DNA of 64,000 bases from Synechococcus sp. CS-1330 (GTDB lineage: Bacteria; Cyanobacteriota; Cyanobacteriia; PCC-6307; Cyanobiaceae). Both the position numbers and the translations under genes were made by a program. The DNA lies in the NCBI GenBank assembly GCA_025128025.1, contig JAHLYR010000002.1:1-64000 (forward strand), written 5' to 3'. Under the pieces are notes generated by a model. The model made no database searches and was not told where the DNA came from. It saw nothing but the letters and a program-made list of their open reading frames with translations. Below are positions 1-7,777 of this stretch, one piece after another (positions within the stretch are counted from its first letter, which is position 1; each line of letters opens with the position of its first letter).

Positions 1-140
1 AGCCTAAAAAACCAGCCCAAAGTGGCTGAACATGAGACCAAAAGTCCTCAGAAAATGGCCTCAGAGGCAATTCTCGGTCAAAGGCACTCTTTCCTGCTCA
101 CTGCCTCCGCTCAAGCCCCGTTTGTCCAGAGATTCCCTAA

Positions 141-986
141 TTAAATCAGTGGTGCTGGGGCCTGTTTACGGCTGGCGTACAGCAGGGCGTGGAGTTCGGG
201 ATCTTGCATGGTGCGCAGGATGCGGCGGGGGTAGTCGAGCTTGCCGTTGTGGAGGTAGGCCAGGGTGGCTAGGGCCTTGGCGTCACGGGGGTTGCCGCTG
301 GCCTGCAGGGGGCGCTGGGGCAGCTCGAGGGCGCGGCTGAGGCGAGCGAATTTGCCCACAAGCAGCACCACGTTGCGTTCGGGATCGAGCAGCTGGTTGC
401 GGGCCTCGGTGATTTCGGCTTCGGAGGCATTGGCCGGCAGCAGGCCCTGGTGCACCATTTCGCCCAGGCTTAGCTGGGCGGGGCCATGGGTGCTGAATAA
501 GCCGGAATGGGCCGCCAGGGGCAGATCTTCGCCCGGTTTGGCGTGCCGCATTTCGTCAAACAACACTGCCGTCACCAACACGGGATTGATCTTCTGGCGC
601 CGGGATTCGGCCAGGATCAGGGGACGAAGCTCGACCAAGCGCCCCAGGGTGTGGCTGCGCAGCGGCTCTAATTGGTCAATACCACTGGTGAATAACTGGG
701 CCAGGCGTGGCTGAGGTCCGTGGACACCAAAGCGGCGCTGCAGCTCCTTAAGTTCGTCTGGTGAAAATTGCAGCGGATCTGCAAGTTGCCCCGAGCCAGC
801 AGCGGAGCTGATGCTGCCGCTGAGACCGGGATCAAGCAGCAGCAGGGGCGTTTTTGGACCGTTAGAAAGCTGGAAGCTTGCAACAGCCAGCAGGACTGCT
901 GTGAGGCCGGTGAGACGCCGAACCCCTACCAGCCGCTTGCCTAGGGCAAGCCAGCGCGGATAGCTGGTGGGATTAGGCACAAACAC
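141..986 (-). CDS. secreted lysozyme-like (DUF1402-like) protein
   Basis: A 281-residue protein with an N-terminal hydrophobic stretch (about residues 25-40) after several Arg/Lys residues, so probably exported or membrane-anchored. The segment around residues 122-180 (RQKINPVLVTAVLFDE, then a Pro/Gln-rich turn GPAQLSLGEM) resembles the catalytic half of soluble lytic transglycosylase-like folds; Glu145 would be the candidate acid. By inference it may act on peptidoglycan in the periplasm. It is divergent from pgi with about 150 bp between the genes. The start at 986 is the only ATG that leaves the hydrophobic segment near the N terminus. The family name is a judgement from motif shape; a conserved hypothetical is the alternative. 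Confidence 0.6.
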   Translation of the reverse strand: MFVPNPTSYPRWLALGKRLVGVRRLTGLTAVLLAVASFQLSNGPKTPLLLLDPGLSGSISSAAGSGQLADPLQFSPDELKELQRRFGVHGPQPRLAQLFTSGIDQLEPLRSHTLGRLVELRPLILAESRRQKINPVLVTAVLFDEMRHAKPGEDLPLAAHSGLFSTHGPAQLSLGEMVHQGLLPANASEAEITEARNQLLDPERNVVLLVGKFARLSRALELPQRPLQASGNPRDAKALATLAYLHNGKLDYPRRILRTMQDPELHALLYASRKQAPAPLI

Positions 987-1141
987 TTATTGATGATTGA
1001 TTGATCTTAAGGAATTTTTCCTGGTTAGTCCCCTGACTACGGAACGGTCTTCCGTCCGGCACTGGGTCTCGTGTTGGGGCTGGTGCTGGGACGGGGTCAG
1101 ATCTAAGTTCTGGCGACGAGAGCGGCTTGAGCCGCAAGCCC

Positions 1142-2737
1142 ATGCTTGCCAATTTTGATGGCTCCAACGCCCAGATCCAATGGCATCGCTTCTGCGACTT
1201 GCTTTGGTATGAAAGCGATCTTGGTATCTGGCTTGATGTGAGTCGCATGGCGATCGGCCAGGCCGATCTCGATGCCTTGGCTCCCCGATTCGACATGGCC
1301 TTTGCAGCGATGGCGGCCCTGGAAGGTGGTGCGATCGCAAATCCGGATGAACAGCGCCAGGTTGGCCACTACTGGCTGCGCACCCCAGAGCTGGCACCAG
1401 ACGCCGCCACCACCGCGCACATCAACGCCGAGGTGGAGCGGATTGAGACCTTTGGCCGCGAGGTGCTCGACGGCAGCCTCTGTGCTCCCAATGGCCAGCC
1501 TTTTACCGACGTGCTTTGGATCGGTATTGGCGGTTCCGGCCTCGGCCCGCTGCTGATGGTGCGCGCCCTGCAGGAAGAGGGTCAGGGTCTCCCCTTCCAC
1601 TTCTTCGACAACGTTGACCCCGCCGGCATGAGCCGCACCTTGGCGGCCCTTGACGGTCGCCTAGCCACCACCTTGGTGGTGGTGGTGAGCAAGTCGGGCG
1701 GTACCCCTGAGCCCCATATCGGCATGGAGCAAGCCCAGGCGCGGCTAGAGGCCCGGGGCGGGCAGTGGGCCGGTCAGGCTGTGGCGGTCACCATGCTCGA
1801 CAGCAAGCTCGATCAGGTGGCCGTGGCAGGTCAGTGGTTGCGCCGCTTTGACATGTTCGATTGGGTGGGCGGCCGCACCAGCATCACCAGTGCCGTTGGC
1901 CTGCTGCCCGCGGCCCTGGTGGGTGCCGATCTGCGCGGCTTTCTGGCCGGCGCCGCCCGAATGGATGCCCTGACCCGGGAGTCAGATCTGCTACGTAACC
2001 CGGCTGCCCTGATGGCTGCAGCGTGGTTTGTGGCCGGCCATGGCCAGGGCAAGCGCGACATGGTTGTGCTCCCCTATCGCGATCGGCTGGAGGTGTTCAG
2101 CCGTTATCTCCAACAGTTGGTGATGGAGAGCCTCGGTAAGAAGCACGACCGCGGCGGCGAGGTGGTGCACCAGGGCATTGCCGTTTACGGCAACAAGGGC
2201 TCGACCGACCAGCACGCCTACGTGCAGCAGCTGCGCGATGGCATCGACAACTTCTTTGTGACCTTCATCGAGGCCTTGGAAGAGCCCAGTGATATCCCCC
2301 CAATCGGTGATGAGATCCCTGGCGACTTCCTCGATGGCTTTCTGCAGGGCACCCGCTCGGCCCTGATGGAAGGGGGCCGCCAGAGCCTCTCGATCACTCT
2401 GCGCCGCTTTGATGCCACAGCCCTCGGTGCCCTGATCGCCCTGTTTGAGCGCGCCGTCGGTCTCTACGCCGAACTGGTAAATGTCAACGCCTACGACCAG
2501 CCGGGGGTGGAGGCCGGCAAAAAGGCAGCAGCCCTGATTCTGGCCCTGCAGGAGCGGCTCGAAGCCCTGCTCAGCGATGGCCAGGAGCGCAGTTTGCAGG
2601 AGTTACAGCTGGCCTTGGGTACGGACAGCCCAGAGAGCCTTTTCTGGATCCTGCGCCACCTCTGCGCCAATCCCCGCGGCTATCAGGTGAATGGTGACTG
2701 GGGTTCTCCGGCGGCGATGAAGTTCGCCAAGGTCTGA
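1142..2737 (+). CDS. pgi: glucose-6-phosphate isomerase
   Basis: Interconverts glucose-6-phosphate and fructose-6-phosphate in the cytosol, linking glycolysis, the oxidative pentose phosphate route and glycogen turnover. The product is about 531 residues, near the length of this cyanobacterial family. Visible are the SIS-type phosphosugar motif IGIGGSGLGP (about residue 130), a second sugar-phosphate motif GGRTSITSAVG, and the PGI signature region GNKGSTDQHAYVQ. The start is taken as ATG 1142 because SNAQIQWHRF then sits near the N terminus as is usual in this family; an in-frame TTG at 1127 would add five residues. recQ follows after 14 bases, so the two may be cotranscribed. Confidence 0.96.
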   Translation: MLANFDGSNAQIQWHRFCDLLWYESDLGIWLDVSRMAIGQADLDALAPRFDMAFAAMAALEGGAIANPDEQRQVGHYWLRTPELAPDAATTAHINAEVERIETFGREVLDGSLCAPNGQPFTDVLWIGIGGSGLGPLLMVRALQEEGQGLPFHFFDNVDPAGMSRTLAALDGRLATTLVVVVSKSGGTPEPHIGMEQAQARLEARGGQWAGQAVAVTMLDSKLDQVAVAGQWLRRFDMFDWVGGRTSITSAVGLLPAALVGADLRGFLAGAARMDALTRESDLLRNPAALMAAAWFVAGHGQGKRDMVVLPYRDRLEVFSRYLQQLVMESLGKKHDRGGEVVHQGIAVYGNKGSTDQHAYVQQLRDGIDNFFVTFIEALEEPSDIPPIGDEIPGDFLDGFLQGTRSALMEGGRQSLSITLRRFDATALGALIALFERAVGLYAELVNVNAYDQPGVEAGKKAAALILALQERLEALLSDGQERSLQELQLALGTDSPESLFWILRHLCANPRGYQVNGDWGSPAAMKFAKV

Positions 2738-2751
2738 TTAGGGTAATACCC

Positions 2752-4617
2752 ATGCCAGAGCCTGTTGCGGCGAGCCCGGTCTCTCCCGGGCAGGTGCTGC
2801 GCGAGGTTTTTGGCTACGGCGCTTTTCGCGGTCCCCAGCAGGAAATTGTTGAGCATGTGGTGGCTGGTGGCTCGGCCCTGGTGCTGATGCCCACCGGTGG
2901 GGGCAAATCGCTTTGCTACCAGATCCCGGCCCTCTGCCGAGCGGGAACGGCGGTGGTGATTTCGCCCCTGATCGCCCTGATGCAAGATCAGGTTGAGGGG
3001 CTGCGTCAGGCGGGGGTGCGGGCTGCGGCGCTGCACTCGGGCTGTAGTGCTGAGGAAACCGCCAACACCTGGCGCCTGCTGCGGGCGGGCCAACTGGATT
3101 TGGTCTATTTATCTCCCGAGCGCTTGCTGGCGGGGGACACCCTCGAGCGGCTTGCTGCCCTACCCCTGGCTCTGTTTGCCATTGATGAGGCCCACTGCGT
3201 TTCCCAGTGGGGGCATGACTTCCGCCCGGAATACCTGCAGCTTTCGGTGCTGGCCCAGCGATTTCCAGCCGTGCCGAGGCTGGCACTCACCGCTACGGCC
3301 GATCCCCGCACCCGAGACGAGATCCGCGCCCGGTTGCAGTTGGAGCAGGGGCGAGTGTTTCTGGCCAGCTTTGATCGCCCCAACATCCGCTATTTGCTGC
3401 GCGATAAGGACGACGTCCGCCGCCAATTGCTTGAGCTGCTCGCCGATCACCGCGGCGCCTCAGGGATTGTGTACGCCCGCTCCCGCAACCGGGTGGATGG
3501 CTTCTGCCGCGACCTGCAGGCAGCGGGATATGACGCCGTTGCGTATCACGCCGGATTGGATGGGGCGGTGCGCAGCGCCGCTCTGGAGCGCTTCCGGCGC
3601 GAAAGCGGCGTGGTGGTGGTTGCCACGGTCGCTTTTGGCATGGGCATCGACAAGCCGGATGTGCGCTTTGTGGCCCACGTGGACCTGCCCAAAAGCCTGG
3701 AGGCCTACTACCAGGAAACCGGCCGCGCCGGCCGGGATGGCCTGCCGGCCCTGGCCTGGATGGTGCATGGCGGCGGCGACGTGCCCCAGCTGCGCCGCTT
3801 CATCGACGACTCCGACGCGGAGCAGCAGCAAAAACGGGTTGAGCATGGCAAACTCGATTCGCTGATTGGCTTCACCGAGGCGAGCGGCTGCCGCCGTCAG
3901 GTGTTGCTCAGCCACTTCGGCGAGGCCCTGCCCGAGCCCTGTGGCAATTGCGATCTCTGCCTTGAGCCAGATACGGCCGTCGATGCCACCGAGTCGGTGC
4001 GCAAGGCCCTATCGGCTGTGTACCGCACGGGCAGCCGCTTTGGTGCCGCCCATTTGGTGGATGTGCTGCTGGGGGCAGATACGGCCCGAATTCGCGAGCT
4101 CGGCCACCAGCAGCTTGGTGTGTATGGCATTGGCAAGGAGCTTGATCGCGGCCAGTGGCGCAGCCTGTTTCGCCAGCTGGTGGCCCAGGGGTTGCTGCAG
4201 GCCGACTCCGAGCGCTACGGGGCTCTGGGATTCGGCGAGGACGGGCGGCTCAAGCCGTTGCTGCGGGGTGAGGCTCAACTGCTGCTGCGGCTGCCGCCAG
4301 CGAAGCGAGAGCGCCGCCGCCAGCCTGGGGTGAGCCCGGCTCCTGCTGCGGCAGAGCTGAACCCTGATGAGGCGCCCGTGTTGCAAGCGCTGAAGGATTG
4401 GCGCCGCGAGCAAGCGCGGCAGCAGGGAGTGCCGCCCTACGTGGTGTTTCACGACCGCACCCTGGTGGAGGTGGTGGCCCGCCGGCCCCGCTCCCTGGAG
4501 CAGCTGGCCGGGATCGGCGGTGTGGGCCAGGCCAAGCTCGATCGCTATGGCGTGGCGCTGCTGGCGAGCTTGGAAGCTGCGCTTTTGCATCAAGAGACAC
4601 AAACGCCGGCTTCATGA
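2752..4617 (+). CDS. recQ: ATP-dependent DNA helicase RecQ
   Basis: A 3'-5' DNA helicase of recombination and replication-fork repair. The 621 residues show Walker A MPTGGGKS (about 46-53), the DEAH box in FAIDEAHCVSQW (about 143-154), helicase motif VI QETGRAGRDG, the RecQ zinc-binding cysteines (C near 379 and CGNCDLC near 397-403), a winged-helix RQC region, and a C-terminal HRDC domain (about 540-621) ending in a helix-hairpin-like IGGVGQAKLDRYG. The length is typical of full RecQ with RQC and HRDC. It follows pgi by 14 bases; the first hli gene starts 40 bases downstream with its own upstream signals. Confidence 0.96.
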   Translation: MPEPVAASPVSPGQVLREVFGYGAFRGPQQEIVEHVVAGGSALVLMPTGGGKSLCYQIPALCRAGTAVVISPLIALMQDQVEGLRQAGVRAAALHSGCSAEETANTWRLLRAGQLDLVYLSPERLLAGDTLERLAALPLALFAIDEAHCVSQWGHDFRPEYLQLSVLAQRFPAVPRLALTATADPRTRDEIRARLQLEQGRVFLASFDRPNIRYLLRDKDDVRRQLLELLADHRGASGIVYARSRNRVDGFCRDLQAAGYDAVAYHAGLDGAVRSAALERFRRESGVVVVATVAFGMGIDKPDVRFVAHVDLPKSLEAYYQETGRAGRDGLPALAWMVHGGGDVPQLRRFIDDSDAEQQQKRVEHGKLDSLIGFTEASGCRRQVLLSHFGEALPEPCGNCDLCLEPDTAVDATESVRKALSAVYRTGSRFGAAHLVDVLLGADTARIRELGHQQLGVYGIGKELDRGQWRSLFRQLVAQGLLQADSERYGALGFGEDGRLKPLLRGEAQLLLRLPPAKRERRRQPGVSPAPAAAELNPDEAPVLQALKDWRREQARQQGVPPYVVFHDRTLVEVVARRPRSLEQLAGIGGVGQAKLDRYGVALLASLEAALLHQETQTPAS

Positions 4618-4620
4618 GAC

Positions 4621-4628
4621 GTTACAAT
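4621..4628 (+). promoter_or_regulatory. possible HLR1 half-site upstream of first hli gene
   Basis: GTTACAAT matches one half of the HLR1 consensus (KTTACAWW) bound by the light-stress regulator RpaB in cyanobacteria. The second half-site is degenerate (CTCACGTT, three bases further on). It lies about 30 bases before the hli start and only 3 bases after the recQ stop. The assignment is weaker than for the second hli gene. Confidence 0.35.
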
Positions 4629-4657
4629 AACCTCACGTTTCCTTAAGGATCCTTTTC

Positions 4658-4801
4658 ATGGCTGACTCCGCTTCCCGCTTCGGCTTCGTTGCCTTCGCCG
4701 AAACCTGGAATGGCCGCCTGGCCATGCTCGGTTTCGTGATCGGTTTGGGCACCGAGCTGCTTACTGGCCAGGGCATCCTGGGCCAGCTCGGTCTGGGCTG
4801 A
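4658..4801 (+). CDS. high-light-inducible protein (Hli/SCP)
   Basis: A 47-residue single-helix thylakoid protein of the light-harvesting-like family. The core FAETWNGRLAMLGF holds the ExxNGRxAMxGF chlorophyll-binding motif, followed by one membrane helix ending TGQGILGQLGLG. Such proteins bind chlorophyll and carotenoid, protect photosystem assembly intermediates and quench excess energy. A good ribosome binding site (AAGGAT) lies about 8 bases before the ATG. It is nearly identical to the second copy at 11453-11596 and differs mainly in the first residues and the tail. Its position directly behind recQ with its own upstream element suggests independent light-stress expression. Confidence 0.95.
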   Translation: MADSASRFGFVAFAETWNGRLAMLGFVIGLGTELLTGQGILGQLGLG

Positions 4802-4828
4802 GTCTCGATCGGGCCTGAGCAGCTGGCT

Positions 4829-5392
4829 TCACAGCCACTGCATGCCCGGGGTTTCCAGCATTTCCTGGCTGGGCCAGGCACCTAGACCTGCAAAGGCTGT
4901 CCCTAGGGCAGCCCATATCCCCTTACCGCTGGACAGCTCCTGTTCAGCGGCCCATTCGGCTTCAGCCACTTCAGATTCGCTCAGGCCAAGGGATTCCACC
5001 AGCTGCCGGTAAAGGGCTTTTTCTGCTGAGTTGATCGGCGAACTGTCCTGAGGACGTTGGCCCACTTTGGCCATCATGTAGCTGAGCTTCAGGGCTAGAG
5101 CACGGTCTTCCCCGCTAGTCAGCCTGGGAATCACTTCCGCCAGCACGGATGAGTCGACTGTCCAGGCAGCTAGCTGACGCGCAGCTTCCTGGTTTGCCCC
5201 CGAGCCATCTCCACAGGGGAAGTACTTGGCCACGAGTTTCTCCAGCAGCCGCTTTTCATCTGCGGAAACATCGCCATCGGCCCAGGCCACGCAGCAAACC
5301 ACCCTGAGCAGGTCAAGTTGACGGTCTCGCTGCGAGAGGCCTGACTCAGAGCTAGTGATCTCAGAGCTACTGGGCCCAGTTTCAAGGGTCAT
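4829..5392 (-). CDS. TerB-like (tellurite-resistance/DUF533-type) protein
   Basis: A 187-residue cytosolic, helix-rich protein. Residues about 24-60 (LLRVVCCVAWADGDVSADEKRLLEKLV) carry the acidic TerB-type pattern ADGDVSxDE seen in the helical TerB/DUF533 fold, which may bind metal. The middle holds further amphipathic helices and the tail is Trp/Gly-rich. The role of TerB domains in cyanobacteria is not settled. It is convergent with the upstream hli gene (27 bases apart). The start at ATG 5392 is the only reasonable one. Function unknown beyond the fold. Confidence 0.65.
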   Translation of the reverse strand: MTLETGPSSSEITSSESGLSQRDRQLDLLRVVCCVAWADGDVSADEKRLLEKLVAKYFPCGDGSGANQEAARQLAAWTVDSSVLAEVIPRLTSGEDRALALKLSYMMAKVGQRPQDSSPINSAEKALYRQLVESLGLSESEVAEAEWAAEQELSSGKGIWAALGTAFAGLGAWPSQEMLETPGMQWL

Positions 5393-5522
5393 GGCGCAGG
5401 AGATGGCTTTTGCGCCATTTTGACCAGCCCTTGGCTTGTTTCAGCGGAAATCACCCCCGGATGGGGGCATACAAGGGCAGCAATCCAGAAGATGATGAAT
5501 TGAACACAGAACGAGGTGGGCC

Positions 5523-5711
5523 ATGGTCCACACCACCCAAGTTTTGACAACCAGCTGCCTGGGACGCACCTGCCTCAAATGGCAGCCTGATGGCGAGCTC
5601 ACCGCCCTTGATCTGCAGCTAGTGCTCGAGCGCCTGGCCCAGGTCGACGAAGATGTGGTCGCCATCCTGGATCGCACTGTCGACGAGATCCCATGTCCCT
5701 CGATCAGCTGA
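5523..5711 (+). CDS. small hypothetical protein upstream of Nif11 gene
   Basis: A 62-residue protein of unknown function with a short Cys-containing N-terminal part (TTSCLGRTCLKWQ) and an acidic helical middle (ALDLQLVLERLAQVDEDVV). Its last 19 bases overlap the start of the Nif11-type gene in another frame, the usual geometry of a translationally coupled pair. A 5-bp CCCCC/GGGGG hairpin lies about 60 bases upstream (5454-5467). No family recognised. The amino-acid composition looks protein-like, not like a shadow frame. Confidence 0.5.
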   Translation: MVHTTQVLTTSCLGRTCLKWQPDGELTALDLQLVLERLAQVDEDVVAILDRTVDEIPCPSIS

Positions 5712-5908
5712 AGGCCTTCCTGGGCAAGGTTCAGGATGACCAGTCGCTCCGGCAAGCCGTGCAAGCCGCTGCTACTGCTGATGATGTGGCCCAGATCGGG
5801 GCAGGCCTGGGCTTTGAATTTTCTGGCGACGAGCTGCTGCGGCTCTCAGGCAAAAAAGTAGGCCGCGTAACGGTCATTAAGCAGGACCTGCCCGGTGAAT
5901 ACAACTAG
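5693..5908 (+). CDS. Nif11-family small protein
   Basis: A 71-residue protein whose first 50 residues (MSLDQLKAFLGKVQDD, then IGAGLGFEFSGDEL) match the helical Nif11 domain, known as a leader peptide of ribosomal natural products and also found as free-standing proteins in picocyanobacteria. There is no double-Gly cleavage site and no Cys/Ser/Thr-rich core after it. The tail is short and ends in LPGEYN, so this looks like a stand-alone Nif11 protein, not a prochlorosin-type precursor. No lanthipeptide synthetase lies nearby. It overlaps the preceding 62-residue gene by 19 bases. Confidence 0.8.
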   Translation: MSLDQLKAFLGKVQDDQSLRQAVQAAATADDVAQIGAGLGFEFSGDELLRLSGKKVGRVTVIKQDLPGEYN

Positions 5909-5969
5909 CTGCCGTGCCGTGGGCTTCGTTCGCGGTTAGACCACCTCTAGTAAACGCAGCAACAACACC

Positions 5970-6680
5970 ATGGGCAAGCGAGCGGAACTGATTTCGGCGA
6001 TTGGCTTAGGGCTCGTCGTAGCAGCTGCGGGCAGCTTCACCGCTCTGGCCCGCCCCATGGGTGGTGGTGGCTTTGGCGGACCGGGCTCCGGTGCGGGGGT
6101 GCGTCCAGGGGCGGGCTGGGGTGCCCCTGGCGCCGGAATGAGACCGGGGGCTGGTGTGGGAGCACCCGGAGTAGGGGCGCCCGGAATAGGTGCACCCGGA
6201 GCGGGGGCTCGCCCTGGTGTGGGCTGGGGTGCCCCTGGCGCTGGTCTCACCCGCGCCCCAGGGGCCTCTGCCTGGAATCCGGCCTGGGGCCGCCAAGGCG
6301 GTTACTGGTCGTCGCGCACCTGGAGCACCGGCTGGTACCGGCCCTATCCAGCGGCCTGGCCCTGGTGGGGAGCCAGTTCGGTGGCCTGGGGAGTGGGCAG
6401 CTTGGCCACGGCTGCTGCAATCACCAGTGCTGTCGACGCAGCTGCTTATCAGCAGTCAACCGTGATCGTGGTGCCCCAAACCAGCCTGCAGCTCGACTAC
6501 GGCTCGGTTCAAGCCCTGCCACCTAATCGAGTTCAGTTTGCCTACGGCGTTGCCGGTATGCCCCTGATGACAGCAACCAGCGATTGCAAGCAGGGGCTGA
6601 TCAATGGCATGGCACCGACCACGGCTGACCAGGCCCAGGTGCTCAATGCCAGCTGCCACATCGCCTACGGCTCCAACTGA
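5970..6680 (+). CDS. secreted Gly/Pro-repeat protein
   Basis: A 236-residue protein with a Sec-type signal (MGKRAELISAIGLGLVVAAAGSFTALA, cleavage near residue 27-28). About 70 residues follow of Gly/Pro/Ala repeats (GAPGAGMRPGAGVGAPGVGAPG) with two near-copies of the DNA unit GGGCTGGGGTGCCCCTGG. Then comes a Trp/Tyr-rich stretch (SWYRPYPAAWPWWG-like), an Ala/Val-rich hydrophobic segment (about 140-165), and a compact C-terminal part ending in a Cys pair (SDCKQG, NASCHIAYG) that could form a disulfide. Probably a cell-envelope or surface protein. The repeat tract is low complexity and likely variable among strains. Function unknown. Confidence 0.7.
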   Translation: MGKRAELISAIGLGLVVAAAGSFTALARPMGGGGFGGPGSGAGVRPGAGWGAPGAGMRPGAGVGAPGVGAPGIGAPGAGARPGVGWGAPGAGLTRAPGASAWNPAWGRQGGYWSSRTWSTGWYRPYPAAWPWWGASSVAWGVGSLATAAAITSAVDAAAYQQSTVIVVPQTSLQLDYGSVQALPPNRVQFAYGVAGMPLMTATSDCKQGLINGMAPTTADQAQVLNASCHIAYGSN

Positions 6681-6701
6681 GCGGGATGGCCCCATCCCCT
6701 T

Positions 6702-6925
6702 TTGCGGATTCGGGCGCTGGAAAAGGGCGATCTCGCCGACGTCATCGCCTGGGCCCGCGCTGAACACTTCGCGCCGGGCCAGGGAGACGAAGCCATTTAC
6801 CGCCATACCGACGCTGCTGCAGTTGGGCTTTGCGATGGTCCCATGGCACTGATGATGTATCGGGGCAGCCTGCCGGTGGTCCCCTGGGCGATGTCTACGG
6901 GTTGGCCTGCCTGGAGCTGGGCTGA
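6702..6925 (+). pseudogene. decayed GNAT acetyltransferase remnant
   Basis: From TTG 6702 the frame reads MRIRALEKGDLADVIAWAR, then HFAPGQGDEAIYRHTD, the typical N-terminal part of a GNAT N-acetyltransferase. After about 45 residues the similarity stops. A different frame then gives GDVYGLACLELG followed by TGA at 6923-6925, which resembles the end of a GNAT protein. The middle of the domain, including the acetyl-CoA loop, is absent. The simplest reading is an internal deletion plus frameshift in a former gene of about 150 codons. It lies 20 bases after the Gly/Pro protein and runs into the 3' end of the opposing gene. Confidence 0.5.
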
Positions 6926-7251
6926 GCGCGGCGGGCGGCGAGGCCAGCCTCTGTTGCAGTAACAACTGCCAGCAGCAGCAGGCCGCCTAGCCCGATCAGT
7001 TGATTTTGCTGCACCAAATCGGGCATCAACACCGCGTCTACGTTTTGGCCCAATACGCCTCCCGCCACAAACCAGGCCGTTGCCAGGCCTGAGCTGATCC
7101 AGTAAGCCCGCCAGCGGCGTTGATAGATGTATCCCGTACCTAAACCAGGCACCAGGTTGAGCACTACAGCCACCCAGGGACTGGAGGCGGCCAGAATTAC
7201 TTCTTGGCTGATTTCCTGGCTGGCTTGATCTGAATTGCTGGTTGGGGTCAT
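6895..7251 (-). CDS. small integral membrane protein, unknown function
   Basis: A 118-residue protein with two or three membrane segments: PWVAVVLNLVPGLGTGYIY (about 25-43), YWISSGLATAWFVAGGVLG (about 50-68), and IGLGGLLLLAVVTATEAGLA (about 86-105). The first segment with its PGLGTGYIYQRRWRAYW loop recalls TM2-type small membrane proteins, but the match is loose. It is divergent from and overlaps the start of the TspO-like gene by about 17 bases, so at least one of the two starts may be internal. Conserved-hypothetical quality. Confidence 0.65.
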   Translation of the reverse strand: MTPTSNSDQASQEISQEVILAASSPWVAVVLNLVPGLGTGYIYQRRWRAYWISSGLATAWFVAGGVLGQNVDAVLMPDLVQQNQLIGLGGLLLLAVVTATEAGLAARRAQPSSRQANP

Positions 7252-7771
7252 TTTTGGGGTGGCCTGGTTTGCTGCATCTGGGGCGTTGAACCTGCAGGCT
7301 GGAGTGCCGCTGATTCTTATTGCAGTGCTCGCCGCCCTGGTGATTCTGTTGGTGATTGTGGCGGTGGCGTGGAGCCTGAATCCAAGCCGGCAGGATTTTG
7401 CCTGGTTTATCCGGCTGCGCCGCCCCCGCTGGCTGGTGTTTGAGGGTTTGATTCCCGTGATTTGGTTGCTGATCTACGCCTGCTTCTACATCTCGGCTTG
7501 GCTCACCTGGCAGGCCAGCTGGAGCGGCCTCTGGATGGCGGCTTTCTTGGTGCAGTTGGTGTTGGTGCAGAGCTACACGCTTGTGATCTGCCGTAGCCGC
7601 AGCCTGGGTAGGGGCACGGTCATTGGCTTTGCTGGCTGGGTGTGGGGCATTGCCCTCACCCTCGCTGTGGCTAGCGAGAGTTTGCTGGCGGCTGCTTTGC
7701 TGCTGCCTTACTTGCTCTGGAGCCCGGTGGGCACCTGGGTTACCTGGCAGATGCGTCAGCTCAACCGCTAG
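7235..7771 (+). CDS. TspO/MBR-like membrane protein
   Basis: A 178-residue, multi-helix Trp-rich membrane protein. The block FIRLRRPRWLVFEGLIPVIW followed by an aromatic-rich helix resembles TspO/MBR proteins, which bind tetrapyrroles and sense or regulate porphyrin and oxygen-dependent processes in phototrophs. The N terminus here carries an extra hydrophobic segment before that block. The start (TTG 7235) overlaps the divergent neighbour and is uncertain; the protein may begin a few codons later. It is convergent with the rhomboid gene, leaving a 6-base gap. Family membership is likely, though the sequence is diverged. Confidence 0.6.
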   Translation: MLVGVIFGVAWFAASGALNLQAGVPLILIAVLAALVILLVIVAVAWSLNPSRQDFAWFIRLRRPRWLVFEGLIPVIWLLIYACFYISAWLTWQASWSGLWMAAFLVQLVLVQSYTLVICRSRSLGRGTVIGFAGWVWGIALTLAVASESLLAAALLLPYLLWSPVGTWVTWQMRQLNR

Positions 7772-7777
7772 TCCTGG

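Noticed and set aside
1039-1055. ACGGAA/TTCCGT inverted repeat before pgi
   Set aside because: Only 6-bp arms and no T-run; too short to call a terminator or operator.
1331-1338. HIP1-like GCGATCGC sites (also near 17745, 38641, 43524)
   Set aside because: Only about four in 64 kb, close to chance for a GC-rich sequence; no sign of HIP1 enrichment.
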